Assembly: GCF_964355755.1 (NCBI RefSeq)
Contig: NC_092673.1
Location: 35,597,648-35,661,647, forward strand
DNA length: 64,000 nt
Direction: 5' to 3'
Source of the DNA: Antedon mediterranea
Taxonomy: Eukaryota > Echinodermata > Crinoidea > Comatulida > Antedonidae
Notes under the pieces: model-generated
Database searches by the model: none
The model's input: the letters and a program-made list of their open reading frames with translations, nothing else
What the model was told of the DNA's origin: nothing
Translations under genes and position numbers: made by a program
Shown: piece by piece, positions 35,301 through 45,518 of the stretch
How positions within the stretch are numbered: position 1 is the stretch's first letter
Layout of the letters: every line of letters starts with the position of its first letter

Positions 35301-35454
35301 CAGTGATACACATCTATTCATCCCAAAGCCAAAAACAGATTTTAAAAAACGAAGTCTGTCTTATCGTGGAGCAATTATATGGAATAGTCTCAATATTGAT
35401 ACCCTTCCAAAATCAGTTAAGTTGTTTAAAACGTATCTGAAAAATGCATTGTAA
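32398..35454 (+). CDS. LINE ORF2: endonuclease + reverse transcriptase
   Basis: Open from just after the ORF1 stop to 35454. The conventional start is unclear: a TTG at 32650 is the first alternative start, but the endonuclease motif HLNIRSL lies upstream at about 32608-32628, so translation must begin earlier or by reading through the TGA. The APE-type endonuclease has SETFLD, WYRPPN, MGDLNCD and SDHSMP. The RT has NYRPISVLPILSKI, LDFKKAFDTVNH, GVPQGSIVGP and catalytic YADD. Both catalytic centres look intact, so the enzyme may be active, although the 5' end of the element is missing. Confidence 0.88.
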   Translation, partial: PKSLRSTLKSQSEKETSNTTECSQAIDDVLINDNHSYVINNRNNTITDINQIVKKDPHIFEELNQKGFIFAHLNIRSLDLHFDELQRILNNNNFNVFGLSETFLDNTFIDEDFHVDNYILHRLDRRKTKKGGGVALYINLKTNHKIRNDLMCNELELLSIEIVRDKCKNLIVLLWYRPPNTTAVLFEYLQNIFQKIELEHKDIMMMGDLNCDVMSDNPHCYTKKLIELSENFNLKQIIEEPTRIEKHSSTLIDVMYFSNVSKILKSGVIHVGLSDHSMPFAIIGKGAKNNKDSKKTNKIIKQDHNYKMTRNFKKFNEDSFLNDLLMVNWNGITASGDVSQSAKLLETTLTNILDKHAPWKKHRVRKKTAPWLSDDVIENMRERDKLKRECKHSKNESLWKRYRKYRNMCNKLIRKSKANFIQESIKENKNDVKKTWDTIRYIISSKKKTQTIQTICNDNGDVLYKAKDIANEINTFFSNIGSNLASQIHEPINDINYDEIDAFTENNFEFEHITCEFVYKYLNNLSKNKATGHDNLPPGILKLSAPIISPTITRIINHSFTTCKFPNTWKIAKVTPIFKNGEKTNPNNYRPISVLPILSKIIERVVFNQLYAFLNNNNLLCINQSGFRPSYSTSTALTKVTEDWYSAIDEGKLVGICLLDFKKAFDTVNHNILLSKLRLYGLSKYVLKWFESYLSERKQFTNVNNTLSDYTHIQCGVPQGSIVGPLAFLLYINDLSKVANKCKISMYADDTIIYCSSKNENEIYQSINEELIQIDDWLKNNKLSLNVSKSEFMLIGSTNRLATTKEKNRSVNIDNDVVPRVLYCKHLGIIIDEHLSWKNQIEYIRGKALNGLGMLRRCSYYFPQNILKHIANSIVIPYLSYCNIIWGNSSQTLMKRVQTIQNRTARIVCGLTWDTPSSEALRQINWSPLFYQDRYECCMVIYKVLTDNAPPYLNNVFTFNDINYNLRNSDTHLFIPKPKTDFKKRSLSYRGAIIWNSLNIDTLPKSVKLFKTYLKNAL

Positions 35455-35871
35455 AACATAATGGTATGGTAATCTACGATCTACATCCAACTTTTAAAAT
35501 GGCTAAATACTATGTAAAATGTGTGTTTTATCACTATTATTTTAACGTCAATGAAATCCAAAAGATTTATTATGTATTACAGTTGAATCCCCATGAATTA
35601 TACACTTTGATAAGGGTTTCCGTTTACACGGGAAGTACCGGTATGGTGTACCCTAAATAGAGGTGTCAGATGAAGGGGATTCTGCTGTAATTTTGTTTCT
35701 TTTCAATATCAATTTTTTTCGTTTCTGTTGTATTTATATGGTGTTGATTTTTTTTTTTGTTTTGTAATACAGTATCACGAACTTGTGTAAAAACAATCAA
35801 TATTGATTGAACGAGTTGTACTGCACATCAGTCTCGTGTCTAAATAAAGTTTATATATATATATATATATT

Positions 35872-36660
35872 ACGAATAGACTTATAGTCATCCCATGCAG
35901 ATACAGAACCAATACGTTTGGCTTTTCTAAACAGTCTATGCTTTATATTGATAAATTGCTTGATGTCATTGGTAACCCATGGGGAATGTTTCCGCTGCTT
36001 GCGTGATTTCAACGGAACTGAGTCACGGACAATAGCTGTAAAAATATCCAGAAATCCATCCCATGAGTTGTCAACTGAGTTTTCATCCATGAAGACATTC
36101 CATGGGGCAAGGTGGACAAGTTTTTTTAGATGGTCAATATCAGTTTTGTGGTAAGCAAGAAAATTACGTACCAACAATTTAGAATACGGTTTGGAAAGTA
36201 ATACGTTAAAGGAAACTGCATGGTGATCACTGATCACTGGGTTATCAATGACATCAAGTGAAATTAAACGGTCTGGCCTATTTGAAAAAACAAGATCAAT
36301 TATTGTACCAGATGATGGGACCAAATGATTAGGCCTAGTGATTTCCTCAACAAGCTGAGTACAATTTAAAGCATTCATAGTGTCAAGAAAAATGGTAGGT
36401 ATCGTATGTTTAAGATTCCAATTTAAATTAAAATCCCCAACAATATAAATATCAACATACTTTGGTAAGTGAGGTAATAAAGGCAGAAGAAAATTGTTAC
36501 TAAAGTCATTCCAGAAGGACACTGGAGAGTTCGGTGGGCAGTAACAAACAGCGAAAAGCATCTTATAATTGTCAATCGAAATAGAAAAACATATAACTTC
36601 ATGAGGACCAGAGTCCAGCAAATGACAATGAATTGGATTCAGTTCGTTCTTTATTGCTGC
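35872..36660 (-). pseudogene. LINE endonuclease, 5' part of split ORF
   Basis: APE-type endonuclease C-terminal two thirds, with CYCPPN, VGDFNLNW, GTIIDLVFSN and SDHHAVSF (the catalytic SDH box), then the linker to RT. The N-terminal catalytic residues are missing because of 5' truncation. Confidence 0.85.
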
Positions 36661-37401
36661 AAATACATACTAAATAAGACTTGATTTAATAGATATTATA
36701 CATGTCACATTAAATAGAATTATGATAATATATTTTGCAATTGTAAACTATTTTATAAAACATATTTAATAACAAACTAGTGTATATTCACTTCTACAGA
36801 CAATTATTTACTACCATGCTAAATTAGTTCACAAAAAAGGCCTAACACAGCAACACCAAAAATCAACGAAGCGTTACTCAGCACAGCCTATTCTTTACCA
36901 TTGCCGCGTACTAATCTACGACTGGTAAATTAAGTATTGTTTTTATGATATAAATTAGTATAAAATACATTATTATATTATGTTATTAATAGGATACAAT
37001 GTTAAATTTCATTAACATTTATTTGTTTTACCAGAAACAAGTTAAATATAGAAATATTATTAAACTATCCTTCGTGAAAACGTGTCAACACCAACACGCC
37101 CGGTAGCGCTATCGTAGCGCCCGGTTGCTGAAGCGAACTGTTTATTCTGCAGTTTTTACTTCATAAATTGAAACGAACAATTAAATATCCAAACAGCATT
37201 TAACATGATGTTGGCATGTAGTGGATAACATTTTTTATCATGAATATACTACCGGTGGATCCAGGTTTAGATTAGTGTAACCGTAACAAAAAGTTGTATA
37301 CATCCTCACTTATGGCGTCGCCCTACCACATAGACAATATTACTGTTACAAGGAAAATCGCGGATTACTCATTCTTGTGATATATATTCTTTGGTTGTAG
37401 T
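36661..37401. other. Non-coding DNA with dispersed repeat
   Basis: No gene is seen. 37356-37396 contains CATTCTTGTGATATATATTC, an inverted match of 29860-29905. Confidence 0.4.
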
Positions 37402-38736
37402 TATTCCAAAGAACTTATAACGCAAGAATCTCCTGTTCTTCAATTTGCATTCAAAACACAGTATCGGAAGTACAGGGTTAAAAGGTCAAACTGGGCGACG
37501 CCATTTCACAGCATGGAGCAGCGCCCCCTCCAAACTAGGAAGTCAATTACTCTACCCCCTAGAGAGTATTAGCAGAACCCCTCTATGATTTTGACTTTCT
37601 AATTTGATGCGGGCGCCCTACTCCTCAGTCAATCAGAGCCATATATATAAAGAGTTACGACATTGGATTATAGTCACGTGATATGCAGATCAATTTGTGT
37701 CAAACTTGTCTCCGTTAATGCATGTAAAGTATAGGAGCAAGAAATTACTTTAAACTTTTTCTTATATTAAAAAAAATGTAATTGCACATTTTACGGTGGA
37801 ATATCGACGTGCACAGCGTACAGAACCACTTGCGCCAAAGAATATTGCGCGCGCGTACGCTAGTACATTATAACGTTCGATTGATTGATTTTGGAACAAA
37901 ACATCCCATAACTACGTCCCATTAATAACAATTATGTAATATTTTCAATTCATAATGCATGCTTTGATGACTAAATAAAATAATAAAGTGTCGTGGATAT
38001 ATTTGTTAATATATTGAATAGGTATGAACAATATTAAAATAATAAAGACAAATTATTACAAATGAAATGATGAACGAGTCTCTGAAAGCTTGTGTCAAAA
38101 ACACACAGAGAGCCATATACTGTATAAAAAGAGGGGTGAATTTGTGTGTTTTTTGTATTGGTTCATGCTTTGATGTATCCTGACTTGCATGTAGGCCCTA
38201 GCATTTATTCTTTTGTTATTATAGACACAATATATATATGTTACCAAATTAATACCATTAATAACATTATTTACTAAAATAAAAACGGAATCTAAGCGTT
38301 ATTTCATTGACAACAAAATCTAAAAATAATGCATGGAACTACAGGAAAACGCTATACAAAAGAGACGCGCGCGCCCTCAGCGTGCGAATTCTTTGACACA
38401 AAAATGGCTTCTAATTTTCAATGTCGTAACTCTTTATATATATGGCTCTGCAGTCAATTACTCTATCCCCCCTAGAGCATTTGCAGATCCCCTCTATGAT
38501 TTTGACTTTCTAAATTGATGCGGGCGCCCTACTCCTCAGTCAATTACTCTATCCCCCTCTAGAGCATTAGCAGATCCCCTCTATGATTTTGACTTTCTAA
38601 TTTGATGCGGGCGCCCTACTCCATGGCTCACAATGGCTCCACCCATAGCTTTATTCTATCCCACAATGCCTTTCGAAATTGTTACGCGCTTCGGACGAAC
38701 AGGAGATTCTTGTGTTATAAGTTCTTTGGTTATTCT
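37402..38736. repeat. Inverted-repeat element, about 1.3 kb
   Basis: The ends match in reverse: CCAAAGAACTTATAACGCAA (37411-37430) against the reverse of 38707-38732. Further inner pairs are ATATATAAAGAGTTACGACATT (near 37645) with its reverse near 38415, and GCGCGCG-rich stretches near 37848 and 38366. The pattern fits a fold-back or long-TIR transposon. No protein is encoded. Confidence 0.55.
38452..38625 (+). repeat. 86-bp direct repeat, two tandem copies
   Basis: The unit starts AGTCAATTACTCTATCCCC and ends GCGGGCGCCCTACTCC. Copies lie at 38452 and 38538, with a third single copy at 37541-37630 inside the same inverted-repeat element. Confidence 0.85.
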
Positions 38737-39171
38737 AGTTTATAGAATAGTTGTAAAGTGAGCCCTCTATTGATGAGTATGAGGAAGCATTTTATAGAGA
38801 GTTGATGGTTTAAAATTGTAGAGTGAGCCCTCTGTTGACAAAGATGAGACATAACTTTTGGAGAATGTTGATTGGCTGATAGTTGCTGGTTGATTCAGAC
38901 AACATTATGACTATTGAGACCAGTCATTCAACTAAAATAAGGAGTAAATTACTGTACTTTTAGACAAATAATGTTCTTGAGATTTAGCCAACTGATTATC
39001 TTTTTTTGAGATGTGCTTCTTTTTAATACATTTACTTAGGTTAAGGGTGGGGTGAATGATTCTTTTGAAATAATTAAGCACACAGACTCATTTTGAGATG
39101 AACTTAAAATGTTTTCAAGAATAAGCCCACTGAGATTCTCATTGATGATTTCATATCATTTATTGACTAAC

Positions 39172-39329
39172 CTGACTGATCTAATTCTGATGGATGTTTC
39201 ATCATTGTTGGCGTTCAGTGGTAGTGTCAACCTGGCATTGTCATTTACATTCCAAATCTCCCATTGGTTTGGATTCTTTTGTTGTTTCCCCATAAGACCT
39301 ATGTCAGCTCCATTGCTAGAAATATTTCC
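39172..39329 (-). CDS. Candidate internal exon of an unidentified gene
   Basis: 158 bp, bounded by TTTTACAG at its 5' side and CAG|GTTAGT at its 3' side on the minus strand. It is open throughout, with protein-like composition (GADIGLMGKQQKNPNQWEIW then a charged NDNARL stretch). I do not recognise the domain and found no partner exon nearby. It could be a repeat-derived frame. Confidence 0.35.
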
Positions 39330-39403
39330 CTGTAAAAATAACATTCTATAAAACAACAAAGTCATCAAATGACATTTGAATAAATTATGTATATTATATT
39401 TTA

Positions 39404-39900
39404 CCAGTACCTCTATCATCAGATGTATATGGCTTTTGAATACACCATGTCTCAATATATTTTATTTTACCTGTACCTCTATCATCAGATGGCTTTTGAA
39501 TACACCATGTCTCAATATAAATTATTTTACCAGTACCTCTATCATCAGATGTATATGGCTTTTGAATACAACATGTCTCAATATATCTTTATTTTACCAG
39601 TACCTCTATCATCAGATGTATATGGCTTTTGAATACACCATGTCTCAATATATTTTTATTTTACCTGTACCTCTATCATCAGATGTGGCTTTTGAATAAT
39701 ACACCATGTCTCAATATATCTTATTTTACCTGTACCTCTATCATCAGATGTATATGGCTTTTGAATACATCATGTCTCAATACATCTTTATTTTACCAGT
39801 ACCTCTATCATCAGATAGCTTTTGAATACATCATGTTTCAATATATCTTATTTTACTGTACCTCTATCATCAGATATATATGGCTTTTGAATACATTTAC
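39404..39900. repeat. Minisatellite, about 65 bp x 8
   Basis: Eight copies of a unit with TACCTCTATCATCAGATG, TGGCTTTTGAATACA and CATGTCTCAATATAT, 60-70 bp each, start near 39404, 39469, 39531, 39598, 39664, 39730, 39797 and 39856. Small internal deletions, such as loss of TATA, distinguish the copies. Confidence 0.9.
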
Positions 39901-41779
39901 ATGTTATTGTTACCTGCTAATGTAAATACCAAATAATTAAATTAAAAAAAAATCATGAATGTTAGTCCACATCCTAAACAGTCCACATCCTAAACAGTCT
40001 ACATACTACTTCATATACTAGCTAGGCATTGGTTTGCGACCGATTTGAATACACAGTGGATCGAATTACTCCGCTTGCAAACAAAAGTGGAAGTTTTGCA
40101 TCACCAGTCTAGCTAGGCCTAGGCTTAAAAAAGGTGCTAAACAGTATTCATTCAATGATACTAATGCATATCTTTACAATAATGAATTTGTTCAATGTTT
40201 ATTTTCCAAGATGCTTTACTTTAAATTATTCCCTTAGGCCTAGGCTATATAGGCTATTATATGGTATTTTAAACAACAAACCGCACGTTTTCTTACGTCC
40301 ACGTGTCGTCGTGTACTCTCGCTGATAGCTTAAACGGACTAAATGTCGGTACCAATGTGGTAGTACATGTAAACCTCTAAAGAGTATGGCGCGTCAAATT
40401 GCCTTTTGAAAATATCAAAAGTACAAAATACATAGCCCTCCAATCCCATTAGCTAAAAAGTCTTTGTAAAAGTATTTTACCATGAATAATTCCTGATTAA
40501 GATAATTTGAATTTTGAATATTAACACAAATCATTTTTTTTATCGAGAAGCATTCCTCTAGTTTCTGTTTTTGAGGAGTACAGCACCCAATCCTGACAGA
40601 AACTAAGATTGTTTTGCGTGTTAAGGTTGAGCAAGATCTTCTTGAGATATCTTGTAAATGCATAAATAAACAGAGGAGAATAAAACATATCGTGGTGGAG
40701 AAGTATACACATAGCTTTAATAGCCGCTTCCAATATGTTTGTATTCTCTGTCTGTCTGTCTGTCCATTTACAAGATATCTAGCATTGAATAAGTAAGAAA
40801 TGCAATTAGCCTACATTTCCAAATTGAGTTGGTTTTCACTGGTTATGTATCATCAGCCTCATATAAAGTTCAGGTTGGAAACTTTCCTTTTGACAGCCAG
40901 ATGAAATTAGAAACGTTTCATGCTACTGTACTCTATTTTTTAAAAGACTATAATTATTAATTATAACCCCTGGCGCCTCTGTTTCACAAATTCTGGATTC
41001 AGTCCTGATTAAAACCCCCCTCTCCCACAACACGCCCACACAAACAATGTTTAATAAAATAAAGTCAAAATTATCTATTATAAATAATTTTTTTATTTAA
41101 AAAATAATTAATCATAATCATTAAAATACATTATGTATTTTATTGATCTCAGGTTAATCTGATAATATACGTAGTAGTAACACTGATTCTCTATTCACAA
41201 TTCCTACCAATACATAATTACCTAATAACTCAAAAACCACCATTCCCATGCCAATGCCCTCTTCCCTTCTCCCCACCCCATCCAACCTACACACAACTGA
41301 AAACAAATATCCAGGAAAATATCTAAAGTCTTACAATGATATAATATAAAATTCTGATTATTATTCAAAATCTTTTTGCATTATTTTTGTAATAACACAC
41401 AATAGCAGTAAATTAAGTCTTACAATTACAATCAAATATATGAATGTTAGACACTTTTATTGCATTTATTTGTCTAATTTTCTAGAATAGAAAAATTGAT
41501 TTTCTTTACAATTAATACAGTTAATACTTAGTACTGAGCACTAACAAAGTAAACTGAAATATCTCAATAAAAATCAAAAAAGTAAAAAAAATACTGTAAA
41601 AAAAAGTAGATTATCGATATTACTGGCATATAATCTGCATATTCAAGTTAAAAATAGAATTTGAATTAGGAAAGTTCAAATATCTTGACATACAAGAACG
41701 AAGTACACACAATCTGATACTAGACCTGAAAGACAACTTGAAAATATGTGTTTTATCCTTAACTAAACATATTTATTTA
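39901..41779. other. Non-coding DNA, no supported gene
   Basis: Contains TAGGCCTAGG-type words, a CCACGTG E-box near 40299 and a short (TCTG)n at 40750. Nothing else is recognised. Confidence 0.4.
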
Positions 41780-41860
41780 CTAGCAATTATACCCGCTCCA
41801 GGGCAGGTTTCAAATTTAGTTTTAAAACATTCTTGGTACAAATCTGATTAATTTGATACC
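41780..41860 (-). mobile_element. Helitron 3' end fragment
   Basis: Read on the minus strand: a degraded hairpin (CCTGCCC...AGCGGG), TATAATTG and terminal CTAG (41783-41780), next to T. It closely matches the 3' end of the Helitron at 19980-21408. The other end was not found. Confidence 0.6.
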
Positions 41861-42080
41861 TCATAACCCCTGGACCCCAGTATCTCCCTGTACTCGAGTC
41901 ACCAACCTCCTCCCCTCTTCAATCACATCACACACTCGGGTGATTTTTAAAAAATAAAATAGATTGCAGCTTGCAATAGTGTTTAATTGTAATTTAATTT
42001 AACTTTATTTCTAGGCCTAGTACTTTACATCTGAGTAATGTTTTTGCCTTCAGTGTTGCACCTTTATGCTCTTTGAAGAA

Positions 42081-42372
42081 TAACAATTCCCTCATTATAT
42101 AGTTCAACAACTTGTTGAATGTTTGTAATAACAATTACCTCATTATATAGTTCAACAACTTGTTGAATGTTTGTAATAACAATTACCTCATTATATAGTT
42201 CAACAACTTGTTGAATGTTTGTAATAACAATTACCTCATTATATAGTTCAACAACTTGTTGAATGTTTGTAATAGCAATTACCTCATTGTATAGTTCAAC
42301 AACTTGTTGAATGTTTGTAATAGCAATTCCCTCATTATATAGTTCAACAACTTGTTGAATGTTTGTAATAGC
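42081..42372. repeat. 48-bp minisatellite x 6 with hairpin
   Basis: The unit includes TTCAACAACTTGTTGAA, a perfect 8-bp stem around a single C. The period is 48 bp, a multiple of three, so on the minus strand it reads as an open frame with a 16-residue repeat (TNIQQVVELYNE...). I see no splice sites or neighbours that make it a gene. Confidence 0.9.
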
Positions 42373-43368
42373 AATTAATACATCAATTGGAATGTAAAAC
42401 TTATAGTACTGTGCAATAGAATTAATATCAAACACTGTATAATACTTACAAATAATAAATTAAATTCAAATATAAAACTGTAATAGTACATCTTATAAAT
42501 TAACAATTTGAAATATAAAACTGTACAATTAGTTTGATAGATATTAAAGCAACACTAGTTTGACAAAAAAAGTGTGATGTGCCCAAATATGGTAGTGATA
42601 TATGCCATATATGGGCACATCACATTTTGTCACATAAAGTTTGATGGTGCAGACAGAACTTCATGGAAAATTATAAAAATAAATGAACAGCACCATCTTC
42701 TGTTCTGGTGTGAATGTAGCTTTATTTATAAAGATAAAAATTAGAAACAATTAAATATTGTTTACCTGTCATTTATTTGTATACTTAGATAAACCATGAA
42801 GGTATAATAAACATAATTCACAAGAAAAGGAAAGAACTATTTTAAAAACTAAACGGTTGTACAGTTTTCAGTGAATAAAAATTGAGAGAATAGTTGAAGA
42901 ATTATGATCACGATGAAAAGCCCCTCATAGCAACATTCAAATCCTGTGAAACTAACAATTTTAAACAAAATTTGGCGTAATATGTCTTACAATTAAATTC
43001 AAGATGACTCATCAAATTATAAAAATACTGGCATATCAAAATAGACTGTATCAAAATCTTAATTCTGACATATTACAAATGATATGCTATGTGTGCAATA
43101 TATTAGGTTGCATTAGCAATTGTCTTAAGATACTAATATACTAAATCCAAGGTAATATTGAATTTTAAACATAATATATTGTTTACAAATATTAAATAAA
43201 CAATTTTATATATAATATGACATGTATTAAAATACAATATTCACCATGATTTAATTTACATTTATATTATCAAAGATTATGATAACAAACAAGTGCCTGT
43301 AGTACATGTATCATGCAGTTGTAATGAATGTCAAATTAAGCGGCACTTTAATAACTACTGTATAGCAG
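42373..43368. other. Non-coding DNA 3' of the LRR gene
   Basis: AT-rich, with no gene. ATGGGCACATCACA-type words near 42585-42625 form an imperfect inverted repeat. It probably includes the 3' UTR of the LRR gene; no clear poly(A) signal was identified. Confidence 0.4.
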
Positions 43369-45518
43369 TTAATAGGAAAATCTACCATTTATACTCTGGA
43401 AGTGTTTCCTCATATCCTGCACTATATCATTAGGTAATTTACACCCACGCATATCAAGTGTTTTCAGTTTAGGAGAAATAGCCAGTAATGTGCCAAGTGA
43501 AGAACCTGTGATGTCACGGAGAGTATTCTTATTGATATCAAGATTATCTAATTCCAACACTAGGTTTCTATTGACACATTCCCTCACCATAGCATCTATG
43601 ATAACACCTGACAGATGGCAGAAGTACATGTTAAGTGTTTTCAGTTTAGGTGAAATAGCCAGTAATGTGCCAAATGAAGAACCTGTGATGTCACTGAGAG
43701 TATTCTTATTGATATCAAGATTATCTAATTCCAACACTAGGTTCCTATTGACACATTCCCTCACCATAGCATCTATGATAACACCTGACAGACTGCACCA
43801 GCCTATGTTAAGTGTTTTCAGTTTAGGACAAATAGCCAGTAATGTGCCAAGTGAAGAACCTGTGATGTCACTGAGAGTATTCTTATTGATATCAAGATTA
43901 TCTAATTCCAACACTAGGTTTCTATTGACACATTCCCTCACCATAGCATCTATGATAACACCTGACAGACTGCACCAGCCTATGTTAAGTGTTTTCAGTT
44001 TAGGACAAATAACCAGTAATGTGCCAAGTGAAGAACCTGTGATGTCACTGAGAGTATTCATATTGATATCAAGATTATCTAATTCCAACACTAGGTTTCT
44101 ATTGACACATTCCCACACCATAGCATCTATGATAACACCTGACAGATGGCAGAAGTACATGTTAAGTGTTTTCAGTTTAGGTGAAATAGCCAGTAAAGTG
44201 CCAAATGAAGAACCTGTGATGTCACTGAGAGTATTCCAACCAATATTAAGATTATCTAATTCCAACACTAGGTTTCTATTGACACATTCCCACACCATAG
44301 CATCTATGATAACACCTGACAGACTGCAGAAGTACATGTTAAGTGTTTTCAGTTTAGGTGAAATAGCCAGTAATGTGCCAAGTGAAGAACCTGTGATGTC
44401 ACTGAGAGTATTCCTACTGATATCAAGATTATCTAATTCCAACACTAGGTTTCTATTGACACATTCTCTCACCATAGCATCTATGATAACACCTGACAGA
44501 TAGCAGTTGCTTATGTTAAGTGTTTTCAGTTTAGGCGAAATAGCCAGTAATGTGCCAAGTGAAGAACCTGTGATGTCACTGAGAGTATTCTCATGGATAT
44601 CAAGGTTCTCTAATTCCAACACTAGGTTTCTATTGACACATTCCCTCACCATAGCATCTATGATAACACCCGACAGCCTGCAGTTGTACATGTTAAGTGT
44701 TTTCAGTTTAGGCGAAATAGCTAGTAATGTGCCAAGTGAAGAACCTGTGATGTCACTGAGATTATTCCCAATGATATTAAGATTATCTAATTCCAACACT
44801 AGGTTCCTATTGACACATTCCCTCACCATAGCATCTATGATAACACCCGACAGCCTGCAGTTGTACATGTTAAGTGTTTTCAGTTTAGGCAAAATAGCCA
44901 GTAATGTGCCAAGTGAAGAACCTGTGATGTCACTGAGAATATTCCCTCTCATATTAAGATTATCTAATTCCAACACTAGTCCTTTCTTTGATAGTGCATC
45001 AACAGCATCATTCATAGTTTCACCTGTTAAATTACCTAGTTTAAGCATTTTGAGTCGTCGTGCATTAATCAACAAATGAATTAAAAATGATGTAGAAAAA
45101 TGTGTACCAATTGGATATAGCTCGCTTTGATAAGCTTCTATATTGTATTTAAAGGTATATTTACTACATTCAGTAGACAGACCTTTCACCACATCATCAT
45201 TATATGATTGACTGATTTTAGAAAAAACATACTCTTCATCTTTTACAGCAATCAAAACATGAGCTAGCATTCTACCAATGTCTTCTGATGATTCCTGTTG
45301 AATCCATTCCCACCTCTTACGGTGTTTCCATTTTCTTTCTTCCTTATTCATACTACTTATCATCTTTATGATACCCTGATCTGTTTTTAAGCTCTTACCA
45401 CGTCTCATGAAAAATCGTCTTACAGAGTTACATATCTCATCTATAGCATGTTCATCTGTCATTGTATCTTGACTTGGTAGCTGTTGATGTGAAGTTGAGG
45501 GCTCACTGTTATCAATAC
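43369..45518 (-). CDS. Last exon: unique region + nine 59-residue LRR repeats
   Basis: The acceptor TTTTACAG precedes GTATTG, and the exon is open to the stop. The first ~180 residues are unique, charged and helical, with no family recognised. Then come nine repeats of 59 residues (177 bp), each made of two LRRs: LVLEL(D)NLxIxxNxLSDITG and [20 protein letters not shown]. Most of each unit is nearly invariant at both DNA and protein level. Differences cluster at the x positions, which in LRR folds face the concave ligand side. The last unit diverges and caps the array. The open frames on the opposite strand here are shadows of this repeat. Confidence 0.88.

Larger units (their letters stand above)
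32037..35868 (+). mobile_element. Nested LINE (gag-knuckle ORF + EN/RT ORF), nearly complete
   Basis: Inserted into the minus-strand LINE at ...AACTATT|ACGAATAG, with ATT (possibly TATT) repeated at the 3' side where it merges with the (TA)n tail. It is 5'-truncated within the first ORF. The 3' UTR (35455-35868) contains the perfect 16-bp palindrome CAATCAATATTGATTG at 35794-35809 and ends in (TA)n. Confidence 0.85.
29952..36660 (-). mobile_element. CR1/Jockey-like LINE, split by a nested LINE
   Basis: The minus-strand element reads 36660-35872, is interrupted by a plus-strand LINE (32037-35868), then continues 32036-29952 and ends in (TAA)n. Removing the insertion restores a single frame across the junction (SIRN then SLASRM). 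The 5' end is truncated inside the endonuclease; a TAG near 36667 closes the frame. It is the source family of the fragment at 19096-19604. Confidence 0.85.

Noticed and set aside
39387-39925. Three plus-strand frames of 81-107 codons
   Set aside because: Products of the 65-bp minisatellite in different frames; no gene-like features.
43490-45079. Long plus-strand open frames of 337 and 190 codons
   Set aside because: They are the antisense of the 177-bp LRR repeat; the repeat period is a multiple of three, so an open antisense frame persists by chance.
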